Position numbers and translations under genes: made by a program
Notes under the pieces: generated by a model
What the model was told of the DNA's origin: nothing
The model's database searches: none
What the model saw: only the letters and a program-made list of their open reading frames with translations
From: GCA-2683825 sp965662355
GTDB taxonomy: Bacteria; Planctomycetota; UBA1135; GCA-002686595
Direction: 5' to 3'
Assembly (NCBI GenBank): GCA_965662355.1
Contig: CBFIHP010000002.1
Location: forward strand, 368,043 to 432,042
DNA length: 64,000 nt
In this document: positions 51,821 to 61,149 of the stretch, piece after piece
Layout of the letters: each line of letters begins with the position of its first letter
Numbering within the stretch: the stretch's first letter is position 1

Positions 51821-54039
51821 ACCCCGCCGTTGCCCGTGGGGGGCGGTAGCATCCCGCGCAGGATTTCGTCCGCGTCGTCGATCGGCTTCCAGCCGAGCGT
51901 GTTTCGTGCGATGTCACAGGCGAGCGCCGGATACATCGCACGGCTCTTCAGGTCGTGGTAGCTCGGGAAGGCCGCATCGCGCCGGCCACCGGCTTGCTTC
52001 ACGATCCACTTGCCGATCTCCATCGTCTGCGAAATCCACTTCGGTCGCGGATGGAAGTGGAAGTCCCGCCCGGTGGCCTTGGCGAGTCGCTCGATCAATT
52101 CCGGCGGTGTCAGGGGTTGGCGGCTCGAGAGGTTGAGCGCCTTGCCGTTCAGGTCGTCGCCTTCGTGGTCAGCCAGGCGCGCGAGTGCGTCGGCGACATC
52201 ATCGACCAGCACCAACGGAGATGGACGCAATCCGCGGCCCCAGCCGACGCAATGGTTGTCGCGCACCCAGAGACCGAGCCCGGAGTGCTGCAACGGCGTG
52301 CCATGGCCGACGACAATCGCGGGGCGCACGATCGTGACCGGCAGCCCGCGTTCCTTGTGCAGACGCATCAGCTCCTTCTCGGCGGCGATCTTGCCGCGCG
52401 CATAGAGCGGCCGTTTGTGCGCCTGGGCGTCGGGGCCAATCTGGTCCTCGAGCAGCTCCGTGCCACAATCGCGACCCAGATAGAGTGCCGCCGTGGAGGA
52501 GACATAGATGAAGCGCTTCACCCCTTCTTCCAGGGCGAGTTCGGCCACGGCGCGTGTGCCCGCAACCATCTGTCGCTCGATCTCTTCCCACGTATCACCG
52601 CCGCCGGTCGCCAGGTGGATGAGGGTCTCGGCACCGCGGATCGCCTGGCGCATGGCCTCGGTGTCGGTGAGGCTTGCCTGGGCGAAGGACAGGGTTTTCT
52701 GGCGTACGCCATTTTCGATCACCGGGGGCAGGTTGTTGCGTCGCCGACACACCGCCGTGACGGGCAGGTCGCGCGCCTTCAGCGCCGCGAGGGTCTTGCG
52801 ACCGATGAAACCGTTCGCCCCGATGACGCACACCTCGCGCGGGCGCACGGGCAGGCGCTCCGCTTCGAGCGGGGCCGGCGGTGAGTAGGTCGGAAGGTCG
52901 CGTACGCAGGCGTCGCACCAGGCGAGGACATCGCTTGCGTGCTTCGCGTTCGCCGGAGGCAGTTCGCACTTTCGAAAGGCCGCATGGAAGGCCCGGATGG
53001 ACCCGCGCATGCCGGCGAAGAAGGCATCCTGGCGCCGTCCCAACCCGAGGGTCTGGCGGAAGTAGTAGAGCAGGTTCTGACGCGCGTCCGTGCGCAGGTG
53101 CGCGCCGCGCCGCCAACCGGCCAGAAAGCCGTTCCAGAAGTCCAGCCACTTGGTCTTGCGCTCCTCCGAGAAGAGCGAGTGGTTCAAGTCGACTTCCAGC
53201 GAACCGTCGCTGCCGATCACCCGCAGCGTCTGTTGTGTGAAGTCCTGACCGAAGGCCATGTACAGCTCGCACGTTCCGCGTTCGCCTTTACCCGCGACCA
53301 GCCAGCGATCGACGAAGGGCTGTCCCGGATTCAGCTCGCGTTGTCCCATGACACTGACGCTCACCCCGTCTTCACCGCTTGGAGCACCGATCAAGGCCGT
53401 GATTTGCGAGAACGGGTGGGGGGCCTGCTCGAAGATGATGTTGCGTGGTTCGCGGAACATCCAGTGTGTGTAGTCGCCCGCATCCAGTTGTCGCAGGGGA
53501 ACGCTCAGCGTCGCCTGCACGTGCTCGACGCGGCCGATGGCTCCCGCGCGTACGCGCCGGAGCAATGTCTGGAAGGCCGGGTGGAACAGAGCGTTGTGGT
53601 TGGCGGCCAGCAAGAGCCCCTTCTCGTCCGCGAGCCGGGCCAGGGGCTCGACGTCGCCGGCGCACAAGGCCAGGGGCTTTTCGAGCAGCACCGAGATGCC
53701 GCGTTCGAGCAGCTCACGGGCGACGCTCGTGTGGTAGTCCGGCGGCACGACCACGTGGGCGACGTCGATCTCGCGCGCGTCGAGTTCGGCGACGGAGGCG
53801 TGAACGTGCTGCACACCGAAGCGCTTGGCCATCCTCTTCGCCAGCCCGAGATTCGGGTCGACGACCGCGCGCACCTCGACCCCCGCGATCTCGCGGAGGA
53901 CTTCGAAGTGGTACGCGGAGATGTAGCCGGCTCCCACCACCGCCACACGGGTCGCTCGACCCTGGGGGCGCTTCGCGGCGGAGGTACTCGGGGCGGTTGC
54001 GGTGGTGGAGGCGATGGGCTTTGTTTGGGTGGTAGGCAC
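51817..54039 (-). CDS. Fusion of Gfo/Idh/MocA oxidoreductase and NAD-dependent epimerase/dehydratase (SDR)
   Basis: 740 residues. Part 1 (~30-370) is a Gfo/Idh/MocA dehydrogenase: VAVVGAGYISAYH, then LLEKPLALCAGDVEPLARLA with the catalytic-type EKP. Part 2 (~395-735) is an extended SDR: CVIGANGFIGRKTL for cofactor, YVSSTAALY, and the catalytic Y-x3-K as YARGK. Each half has its own nucleotide fold, so two successive oxidation or epimerisation steps on a sugar nucleotide may be channelled. The Ser/Thr/Ala-rich first 28 residues look disordered. It is coupled to the GT4 gene, which supports a polysaccharide role. Confidence 0.88.
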   Translation of the reverse strand: MPTTQTKPIASTTATAPSTSAAKRPQGRATRVAVVGAGYISAYHFEVLREIAGVEVRAVVDPNLGLAKRMAKRFGVQHVHASVAELDAREIDVAHVVVPPDYHTSVARELLERGISVLLEKPLALCAGDVEPLARLADEKGLLLAANHNALFHPAFQTLLRRVRAGAIGRVEHVQATLSVPLRQLDAGDYTHWMFREPRNIIFEQAPHPFSQITALIGAPSGEDGVSVSVMGQRELNPGQPFVDRWLVAGKGERGTCELYMAFGQDFTQQTLRVIGSDGSLEVDLNHSLFSEERKTKWLDFWNGFLAGWRRGAHLRTDARQNLLYYFRQTLGLGRRQDAFFAGMRGSIRAFHAAFRKCELPPANAKHASDVLAWCDACVRDLPTYSPPAPLEAERLPVRPREVCVIGANGFIGRKTLAALKARDLPVTAVCRRRNNLPPVIENGVRQKTLSFAQASLTDTEAMRQAIRGAETLIHLATGGGDTWEEIERQMVAGTRAVAELALEEGVKRFIYVSSTAALYLGRDCGTELLEDQIGPDAQAHKRPLYARGKIAAEKELMRLHKERGLPVTIVRPAIVVGHGTPLQHSGLGLWVRDNHCVGWGRGLRPSPLVLVDDVADALARLADHEGDDLNGKALNLSSRQPLTPPELIERLAKATGRDFHFHPRPKWISQTMEIGKWIVKQAGGRRDAAFPSYHDLKSRAMYPALACDIARNTLGWKPIDDADEILRGMLPPPTGNGGV

Positions 54040-54415
54040 GGGCGCGGGGTCGGCGAAAACGGCTCCTAACTTTAGGAAAGCTGGGGACCGGAGACCCGCG
54101 GGAAGCGCCTTGGGGATGGCCAGGGATCACGGCTGGAGCCAATCGAGGCTTCTTTTTTCATACCGCCTCCAGGGGGAAGGCGGCCTCTTGGGGGCGCCAG
54201 GGCCGATTTGGGCTTCGAGGAGCACCCCGCGGGAGCCTGGACTTCAGGAGTAAGGCGCCCGACTCCGATACTTCTGCCATCTCCTCCTTCTTTGGGCCCG
54301 AACCTCACTTCACGGTGAGGCTTTCGGGCCCTTTTTTCGTTTGCTGCAGGCGTGCGTCACGGGTGAGGAACGGTAGGATTGCCTGTTTCCACCTGCCCCT
54401 GCCAAGTCCAAACGA
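54040..54415. other. guaB leader region with structured RNA potential
   Basis: 376 bp between divergent genes and without a coding frame. On the + strand, in order: a short stem with C-T6 (54136-54158); a 5-bp hairpin CCGCC/GGCGG (54163-54183); a long-range 7-bp pairing GGGCGCC/GGCGCCC (54192-54198 with 54254-54260) enclosing smaller complementary segments (CCAGG/CCTGG, GGCT/AGCC); then a strong terminator. It could be a regulatory leader of guaB or a small RNA gene; I recognise no known riboswitch class. Confidence 0.45.
54294..54337 (+). terminator. Strong intrinsic terminator upstream of guaB
   Basis: GGGCCCGAA/TTCGGGCCC (9 bp) is stacked on CCTCAC/GTGAGG (6 bp) with a 2-nt bulge and a 6-nt loop, followed by six T. 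It lies 78 bp before the guaB ATG, on the same strand, with no protein gene upstream that it could end. Confidence 0.9.
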
Positions 54416-55879
54416 ATGAGTGTGAACCGCGAGCGAATCCGCGAGGCGTTGACCTTTGATGACGTTCTCCTGGTTCCCTGCCGTTCCGAGTTTCTGCCCA
54501 GTGACGTCGATCTGAAGTCGCGCTTCTCGCGCAACGTGCCGATCTCGATTCCGGTGACGTCGGCGGCCATGGATACGGTCACGGAATGGAAGCTGGCCGT
54601 CAGCCTGGCCCGCGAAGGCGGCATCGGCGTGATTCACAGGAACCTCTCGATCGCCGATCAGATACGCGAGGTGGACAAGGTCAAGCGCTCCGCGAACGGC
54701 GTGATCCAGGATCCCGTCACCCTGCGACCAGAGGCGACGATGGTCGATGCGCGCGAGATCATGTCGCGCCACAACATTTCCGGGTTGCCGATCGTCGAGG
54801 GCGAGAGCGTTGTGGGCATTCTCACGCATCGCGATTGCCGCTTCCAGACCTCCGACGACACGCCCGTGGCCCAGGTGATGACCTCCGAAGGGCTCGTCAC
54901 CGCGCCCCCGGGAACCTCGCTCGAAGAAGCGCGTGATCTTCTCTTCCGTCACAAGGTCGAGAAGCTTCTGATCTGCGACGAGGGCAACAAGTTGCGCGGG
55001 CTGATCACGATGAAGGACCTCGACATGCTCGAGGCCTTCCCGAACTCCGCCACCGACAGCCGTGGTCGGCTGCGCGTTGCCGCTGCCGTCGGTGTGCACG
55101 ATGACGAGCGCGCCGCGGGCCTCGTCGATGCCGGAGCGGACGTGCTCGTCGTCGACACCGCCCACGGCCACAGCCAGAACGTGATCGACAGCGTGCGCAA
55201 GTTGAAGGGCGCCTTTTCCGCGGTCGATGTGGTCGCCGGCAACGTCGCCACCCCCGAAGCCGCTCTCGAGCTGGTCGACGCGGGCGCCGACGGTGTGAAG
55301 GTCGGCATCGGCCCCGGCTCGATCTGCACCACGCGCGTCATCGCCGGTGTCGGTGTGCCGCAGTTCTCCGCCGTCAGCGAGATCGCCCAGGCCCTCGAGG
55401 GCAGCGAAGTGCCGGTCATTTCCGATGGCGGCGTGCGTTTCTCCGGCGACATCGCCAAGGCCCTCGCCGCCGGCGCCTCCAGCGTCATGATCGGCAGCCT
55501 CTTTGCCGGCGTCGAGGAAAGCCCCGGCGAGACCATTCTCTACAAGGGCCGCACCTTCAAGGCCGTACGTGGGATGGGGTCGCTCGGCGCCATGGTCGAG
55601 GGCAGTAAGGAGCGCTATCGCCAGGGCGACATCGATGACAGCAAGAAGCTCGTCCCCGAGGGCATCGAAGGCATGGTGCCCTCCAAGGGCAAGCTCTCCG
55701 ACTTTGTCTATCAACTGGTGGGGGGCGTGCGCGCCAGCATGGGCTACTGCGGCGCCGGTACGATCCCCTCCTTCTGGAAAGCAGCGGTGTTCTGTCGCGT
55801 CACGGCCGCGGGCCAACGCGAGAGCCATCCGCACGACGTGACGATCACCAAGGAATCCCCCAACTACTTCCAGGAATGA
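54416..55879 (+). CDS. guaB: Inosine-5'-monophosphate dehydrogenase
   Basis: 487 residues. It oxidises IMP to XMP with NAD, the committed step to GMP. The catalytic loop GPGSICTTR has Cys304. Two CBS domains fill ~95-205 between the barrel halves. GGVRFSGDIAKALAAGA and the flap YKGRTFKAVRGMGSLGAM are standard. It is followed by guaA with an ATGA overlap, so the two-gene operon makes GMP from IMP. The upstream terminator suggests control of readthrough or a separate upstream RNA. Confidence 0.98.
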   Translation: MSVNRERIREALTFDDVLLVPCRSEFLPSDVDLKSRFSRNVPISIPVTSAAMDTVTEWKLAVSLAREGGIGVIHRNLSIADQIREVDKVKRSANGVIQDPVTLRPEATMVDAREIMSRHNISGLPIVEGESVVGILTHRDCRFQTSDDTPVAQVMTSEGLVTAPPGTSLEEARDLLFRHKVEKLLICDEGNKLRGLITMKDLDMLEAFPNSATDSRGRLRVAAAVGVHDDERAAGLVDAGADVLVVDTAHGHSQNVIDSVRKLKGAFSAVDVVAGNVATPEAALELVDAGADGVKVGIGPGSICTTRVIAGVGVPQFSAVSEIAQALEGSEVPVISDGGVRFSGDIAKALAAGASSVMIGSLFAGVEESPGETILYKGRTFKAVRGMGSLGAMVEGSKERYRQGDIDDSKKLVPEGIEGMVPSKGKLSDFVYQLVGGVRASMGYCGAGTIPSFWKAAVFCRVTAAGQRESHPHDVTITKESPNYFQE

Positions 55880-57438
55880 GCTCTCCCCAGCCCCCGGATG
55901 CCCGGGGAATTCTCGTCGTCGACTTCGGCGCCCAATACTCCCAGCTCATCGCGCGCCGCGTGCGCGAGGCCAACGTCTGGTCCGAGATCGCAGCGGCCCA
56001 TCTCGCGCTCGAGAAGGCGCGTTCGATGAACCTCGGCGGCATCATTCTCTCCGGAGGCCCCGCCTCTGTTTACGAGAAAGACGCCCCTGCCCTGGACTCC
56101 GAATTGCTCGAGCTGGGTGTGCCCGTCCTGGGCATCTGCTACGGCCAACAGGTCGTCGTCCAGGCCCTGGGCGGAACCGTCGAGGCCTGCGAGCATCGCG
56201 AATTCGGGCGCACCTCTGTGCGCATCGCCAAGTCCTCCACCATCTTCGAGGGCATGGACGGTCGCACGGTCGTCTGGATGAGCCACGGCGACAAGGTCAC
56301 GCGACTTCCCGCTGGCTTCGAGGTCTACGCCAGCTCGAGCGATTGCCCCATCGCAGCCATCGGCTCGCCCGAGCGCAAGTTTTACGGCGTCCAGTTCCAC
56401 CCCGAGGTCGCCCACACCGTGCGCGGCCGCGAGGTCATCCAGAATTTCGTCTGGGGCGTCTGCGACATCCAGGCCAGCTGGACCCCCGAGTCCATCGCCG
56501 AGCGTGAGGTCGCCAAGATCAAAAAGCAGGTCGGCGACAAGGGCGAGATCATCCTCGGCCTCTCCGGCGGTGTCGATTCCTCGGTCGCCGCCGTCATCGC
56601 CCACAGGGCCATCGGCGATCGGCTCCATTGCATCTTCGTCGACAACGGTCTGCTTCGCCACGGCGAACGCACCGCCCTCGAGAAGACCTTCGGCGAGCAT
56701 TTCCAGGTCGATCTCACCATCGTCGATGCCGCCGACTCCTTCCTCTCCCGCCTCGCGGGCATCACCGATCCCGAGCGCAAGCGCAAGGAGATCGGCCACG
56801 AGTTCATCGAGGTCTTCCGCCGCGAAGCCGCCCGCTTCGAATCCGCCAATTTTCTCGGCCAGGGCACGCTCTACCCCGACGTCATCGAGTCCGTAGCCGC
56901 CCATGGGGGCAACACTGCGGTCATCAAGAGCCACCACAACGTCGGCGGCCTCCCCGACGATCTCGAGCTGGAACTCGTCGAACCCCTGCGCGAACTCTTC
57001 AAAGACGAGGTCCGCGCCATCGGCCGCCACCTCGGCCTGGCCGAGGAACTCATCCAACGCCAACCCTTCCCCGGCCCCGGCCTGGCCGTGCGCTGCCTCG
57101 GCGAATGCACCCCCGAACGCCTGGCCGTTCTACGCAAGGCGGACCACATCGTCACGACCGAGATCGAAGCCGCCGGCGAGCACAAGAAGCTCTGGCAGTA
57201 CTTTGCGGTGCTCTTGCCCGTGCGCTCGGTCGGCGTGATGGGGGACGCGCGGACGTACGAAGAAGCCTGCGCCATCCGCCTTGTCGAATCCGAAGACGCG
57301 ATGACCGCCGACTGGGTGCAGCTACCCCACGAGCTCCTGGCCAAGATCTCCAACCGCATCATCAATGAGGTCAGAGGGATCAACCGCGTGGTCTTGGACA
57401 TCAGCTCCAAGCCGCCGGCCACGATTGAATGGGAGTAG
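55876..57438 (+). CDS. guaA: GMP synthase (glutamine-hydrolysing)
   Basis: 520 residues. It aminates XMP to GMP with ATP and glutamine. The class I amidotransferase domain has Cys88 (GICYGQ) and His175/Glu177 (FHPEV). The ATP pyrophosphatase P-loop SGGVDSS lies at 230-236, and the dimerisation domain carries FPGPGLAVRCLG. It ends in the expected P-P-A-T-I-E-W-E. The 4-bp overlap with guaB indicates coupled translation. A large hairpin lies downstream at 57518-57580. Confidence 0.98.
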   Translation: MSSPQPPDARGILVVDFGAQYSQLIARRVREANVWSEIAAAHLALEKARSMNLGGIILSGGPASVYEKDAPALDSELLELGVPVLGICYGQQVVVQALGGTVEACEHREFGRTSVRIAKSSTIFEGMDGRTVVWMSHGDKVTRLPAGFEVYASSSDCPIAAIGSPERKFYGVQFHPEVAHTVRGREVIQNFVWGVCDIQASWTPESIAEREVAKIKKQVGDKGEIILGLSGGVDSSVAAVIAHRAIGDRLHCIFVDNGLLRHGERTALEKTFGEHFQVDLTIVDAADSFLSRLAGITDPERKRKEIGHEFIEVFRREAARFESANFLGQGTLYPDVIESVAAHGGNTAVIKSHHNVGGLPDDLELELVEPLRELFKDEVRAIGRHLGLAEELIQRQPFPGPGLAVRCLGECTPERLAVLRKADHIVTTEIEAAGEHKKLWQYFAVLLPVRSVGVMGDARTYEEACAIRLVESEDAMTADWVQLPHELLAKISNRIINEVRGINRVVLDISSKPPATIEWE

Positions 57439-57517
57439 GGGCAGAGGCCCGCTTGCTGGGAGGGTCTCACGACGAGGGGACCGTCGATCACGCGCCCTTC
57501 GGATCGATGCAGCTGCG

Positions 57518-57580
57518 GGATAAGCCGGAGAGCGGAAAATCGCCGCCTCCGGAATGGGCGCCGCTCTCCGGGTTCTATCC
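57518..57580. other. Large imperfect hairpin between guaA and the next gene
   Basis: An 11-bp perfect stem CCGGAGAGCGG/CCGCTCTCCGG (57525-57535 with 57561-57571) is extended outward by GGATA/TATCC (57518-57522 with 57576-57580) and inward by CGCC/GGCG. There is no T-run after it, so it is not a standard terminator. It may protect the guaBA 3' end or be a dispersed palindromic element. Confidence 0.6.
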
Positions 57581-57673
57581 GAGCCTTCTAGGAGGTTGGG
57601 GGTCCGTCCCGGACAGGATTTGGCAGACTAGGGTTCGTTCCTCGTTAAATGCCATATTCAAGAGGATCGCCCC

Positions 57674-60600
57674 ATGTCTTCCCTTTCGTCTTCGATACTA
57701 GGCGCCGTGCTGTGTGTGCCGGTCTTTGCGCAGGGTGCGATCGAGCACAAGCAGCTCGAGCTGCAGGCGCCGTATGACAAGCTGACCGACAACTATCGCG
57801 ATTTCGCGAATTTCAACGTGGAGACCGTGCGCGGCCTCGCCATTGCGAGCGACGGTGCGTTCTACGCGCTGAACACTCACGGCAGCTTGCTCGTTCTCCA
57901 GACCGATCTGGATGAGGCTCCCGAGGGGCTCTGGCCTACGATGAACAACCCCGTTTCCCTGCAGATCTTCGGGGATCAGGTGTTGGTCGCGGGGGGAGCC
58001 AGCCATGCCTTGGCCGTCCACAACCGCTTCTCGGGAGAGATCCTCGCCGTGCACAGGCTGCCGAACGAGCCCGGAGACATGGTGCTGGATGAGAGTGTCG
58101 GGATCGCCTACATCGCCTCCCAGGCCGAGAACCTGATCGTCGCTCTCGATGTCAACGACGTTGACAACATCCACGAGGTCGGTCGTTACGATGTGCCGGG
58201 GGAACAGCCGCGCTTTCTCAACATCGATACGATTCCCGGAACGGACGAGCGACGACTCGTCGTGGCGCCGATGCTTTCCGGAAACAACACCGTGCCTATC
58301 GGTGGGGCACCCGGAGTCAACATTCCGATCCGCTTTGCCACGGGCGACATCCTGAACGTCAGCGGCTTCGCCAACGGTGGTTTGCCGGATCAGGATCTGT
58401 TCGTCTTTTCCCTGGTCGGGGGCTCTTCGAACGCTCCTGTTGCAGCCGCCCGTGAAGCGGGTACGTTGATGATGGCCCACGTCCGAAACCCCGTCACGGG
58501 TGAGTACTGGGCCCTGAACGTCGACTTGCACAACGACATTTCCGGGCAGCGCTCCGAGGCGGAATTGAAGGGCGTCTTTGCGACCAACGCCTTGACGATC
58601 TATGCGCCCGACGCGTTGGCTCCCGGCAGCATGTTCGACATGCCGGATCGCATCATCGACCTGGACGACGCGCAGCCCCAGACCCCGGGCCCGCAGTACT
58701 CTTCAGCGCTGGCGGTGTCCTTCCCGTACGCCCTCGAGTTCGTTCCGGCGGCAGCCCCGGCATTCGCGGGGTGGGCGGCGATCGCCAGCTCGACGGGGGA
58801 CCTGGTGGCGATCCTGAATCCACAGGGGCAACGGGTCGGAGATCTCACGCTGCCGGAGGGGTCGATCCCGCGCGACATCATCATCGACGACGATGGGTTT
58901 TGGCTGGGGATCTATTGCTGGGGTACGAACGAGATCCGGGCGTACTTCTGGTCCAACCTGGAGCTCCCACCTGTGGTCATGAGCCTGGGCGTCGATCCGA
59001 CACCGGATCCGATTCGCAAAGGGCGCGAGGTCTTCTACGACGCCCATCCCTCGACGAACGGTCGCGTGACATGCGCCACGTGTCATGCCGCGGGCGGGGG
59101 TGACGGCATCGGCTGGAAGCTATCCGGGCTGGACGAGGATCAGAAGGACGTGATGATCACCCAGAGCTTGGTCGGTATCCAGGACACCCCGGGCTACCAC
59201 TGGCGCGAGGAACGATCCCTGCCCGAATTCAACGTGGCCTTCCCCGGGTTGCTCGGACATGAAAGCCCGCTGGACGAAAGTCCCGGTGGCGATCTCGACA
59301 ACCTGGTCGATTTCATTTTCTCGCTCCAGCCCCACGCCAACCACCTGCAAAGTCGCAGGCGCATCCTGGATGATCGGATGACGCCCCGGGCCTTCCGCAA
59401 TGGACAGCGGGGCTCCGCCGTCCTGGGGCAGAGGCACTTCTTCGATCTTCCCTCGGGGAGTGAATTCGCCTGCGGTGAGTGCCATCTGGCGCCGAACGGA
59501 ACCCTCGGCATTCAGGTGCCGGACGCGGATCCGGACATTTGCCGTGCGCAAAACGTGGGCATCGCGCATCTGCGCCAGCTGAACCATCGCAGTCAACCGA
59601 TAGTGGAGCTCGAGGATCCGGTCATCGGCATGAACCCGATTCGCGTTCCGCGGACGGGATACGGTCTGCTGCACTCCGGTAGGGTCGAGGATATCTTTGC
59701 CTTCGCCGAGGGCTTCGACGATTTCACGGCAAAACAGCAGTCGGACATGGCTGCCTTCATGGAGCAGTTCGACCAGGGCATCGCCCCCGCCGCCCACCTC
59801 GCGCGGCACATGCGACAGTCCAACGCCCCGCAGGCCGAGACGTTCGTGCGCGAGGTTCTCCTGCGGCAGGCGAATCGGGGTTGGATCGATCTGGTGGGCT
59901 TCGGTCCGGCCAGCTTCGAGGGCTCCACGTACTCGATTCGCTGGCTGTACCGGGCGCAGACCGACGGCACGGAGGGCACCTTCGAGTCCGACCTCTCCAT
60001 CGTTCCCGACCTGACCCTGAGCCAGCTACGGAGCCTCGCGCAGTCGGGTTCGGGACACACGGTCTTTCTCGGGCTACCCCCGGGTTCAGGCGAGCGTTGG
60101 GCCCATGACCCGGATGGGGATGGCCTGAGGACCGAGTCCGAAACCGTCTTCGGTACGTCGCCGGACGAGATCGACACCGACGGCGACGGCTTCCCGGATG
60201 GATACGAAGTGACGCACGGCTCCGATCCGTTGGTCGCCAACGCGAGTGTCAACGACACCGAGGCGCCGGTCTTCCGCCCCGGGTATCCCCGGCTGGATCA
60301 CGCCGCCGGTGGTTACGCGAAGTTCTTCGTCGAGTGCGACGAGCTGGTCCGTGTGCACCTGGAGGCAGCGGTCCTGGGCGGCCCGGTCTTCGAAACCACA
60401 GAAGGCTCCTTTGCGAAGCGGCACACGCTCGTCGTCGCGGGGCTCGATCCCTCGTTCAAGGAGGGCAGGACGAACACGTATCGGGCGACCGTCGTCGTCA
60501 CCGACCTCAGCGGCAACGAAAGCCTGGACACGGTCGACTTCACGACGATGCCGAGCTGTGCCCCGGAGAACGAGGTCCGCATCAGCGAGCTGACCTGGAT

Positions 60601-61090
60601 CGAAGCGAATCTGCTAGACCAGGACTTCGAGGCCACGGTCGAGTTCCAGGTGCTCTCGAATCTCGATGCACCGTTCCGGGCAGCGGCCGAGGGGCTCGTG
60701 GTTCTGTCCCAGCTCTTCAAGCGCACGAGCCCGGACCAGCCCTGGCTGCTGGTCAAGAACGTCCGTTCTCCCGAGCTGAGCCAGGGACTCTCCATGCGAA
60801 CGACCAGGGAGGACGGTACCTTCGAGATCGATCCCTACCACGCCCTCCCCGGTCCTTACCTGCTCTCGCCGGCGACCGGATCCGATGGTCGGGTGCGCAT
60901 TTCGTTGACCTACCCGGGTGTCTTCGTCGCCCCCGGCGCTCGCCTGGAGTTGCGTCTGTCGGTGCAGGCTGTCTTGACGCCCTCGCCAGGTCACACCGTC
61001 GCCGCACCGATCTTCGAGCGTGATTCCATACCCGCGTGGAACATGCCGGCAACTCCGGCCGTCCTGCGGGCGATCGACATCGCCTTCTAG
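57674..61090 (+). CDS. Secreted dihaem cytochrome with N-terminal beta-propeller and C-terminal TSP3/Ig-like region
   Basis: 1138 residues. A signal peptide (SILGAVLCVPVFAQG) is followed by a YVTN/WD-like propeller (~40-440; GLAIASDGAFYALNTHGSLLV, GDMVLDESVGIAYIASQAEN). Two c-type haem sites follow, CATCH (467-471) and CGECH (600-604), in a MauG-like dihaem arrangement (KGREVFYDAHPS, GQRHFFDLPSG). Thrombospondin type 3 calcium loops (DPDGDGLRTESET, DTDGDGFPDGYEV) and a C-terminal beta domain complete it. Electron transfer or peroxidase-type oxidation at the cell surface is likely; substrate unknown. TTGGCA at 57620 with GTTAAA ~18 bp on is a possible promoter. Confidence 0.82.
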   Translation: MSSLSSSILGAVLCVPVFAQGAIEHKQLELQAPYDKLTDNYRDFANFNVETVRGLAIASDGAFYALNTHGSLLVLQTDLDEAPEGLWPTMNNPVSLQIFGDQVLVAGGASHALAVHNRFSGEILAVHRLPNEPGDMVLDESVGIAYIASQAENLIVALDVNDVDNIHEVGRYDVPGEQPRFLNIDTIPGTDERRLVVAPMLSGNNTVPIGGAPGVNIPIRFATGDILNVSGFANGGLPDQDLFVFSLVGGSSNAPVAAAREAGTLMMAHVRNPVTGEYWALNVDLHNDISGQRSEAELKGVFATNALTIYAPDALAPGSMFDMPDRIIDLDDAQPQTPGPQYSSALAVSFPYALEFVPAAAPAFAGWAAIASSTGDLVAILNPQGQRVGDLTLPEGSIPRDIIIDDDGFWLGIYCWGTNEIRAYFWSNLELPPVVMSLGVDPTPDPIRKGREVFYDAHPSTNGRVTCATCHAAGGGDGIGWKLSGLDEDQKDVMITQSLVGIQDTPGYHWREERSLPEFNVAFPGLLGHESPLDESPGGDLDNLVDFIFSLQPHANHLQSRRRILDDRMTPRAFRNGQRGSAVLGQRHFFDLPSGSEFACGECHLAPNGTLGIQVPDADPDICRAQNVGIAHLRQLNHRSQPIVELEDPVIGMNPIRVPRTGYGLLHSGRVEDIFAFAEGFDDFTAKQQSDMAAFMEQFDQGIAPAAHLARHMRQSNAPQAETFVREVLLRQANRGWIDLVGFGPASFEGSTYSIRWLYRAQTDGTEGTFESDLSIVPDLTLSQLRSLAQSGSGHTVFLGLPPGSGERWAHDPDGDGLRTESETVFGTSPDEIDTDGDGFPDGYEVTHGSDPLVANASVNDTEAPVFRPGYPRLDHAAGGYAKFFVECDELVRVHLEAAVLGGPVFETTEGSFAKRHTLVVAGLDPSFKEGRTNTYRATVVVTDLSGNESLDTVDFTTMPSCAPENEVRISELTWIEANLLDQDFEATVEFQVLSNLDAPFRAAAEGLVVLSQLFKRTSPDQPWLLVKNVRSPELSQGLSMRTTREDGTFEIDPYHALPGPYLLSPATGSDGRVRISLTYPGVFVAPGARLELRLSVQAVLTPSPGHTVAAPIFERDSIPAWNMPATPAVLRAIDIAF

Positions 61091-61105
61091 CTGGGCGCCA
61101 CGCGC

Positions 61106-61134
61106 TTGGCAGTCGAAGAACCCCGTGCTAGCCT
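61106..61134 (+). promoter_or_regulatory. Putative promoter of the candidate selenoprotein gene
   Basis: TTGGCA, 17-bp spacer, TAGCCT. The predicted +1 is near 61141, followed by a GGGGAGAG ribosome-binding region and the GTG at 61150. Confidence 0.5.
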
Positions 61135-61149
61135 CGCGGGGAGAGCAAC

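Noticed and set aside
54305..57063. Long minus-strand frames (509 and 399 residues) opposite guaB and guaA
   Set aside because: Antisense shadows of two unmistakable enzymes.
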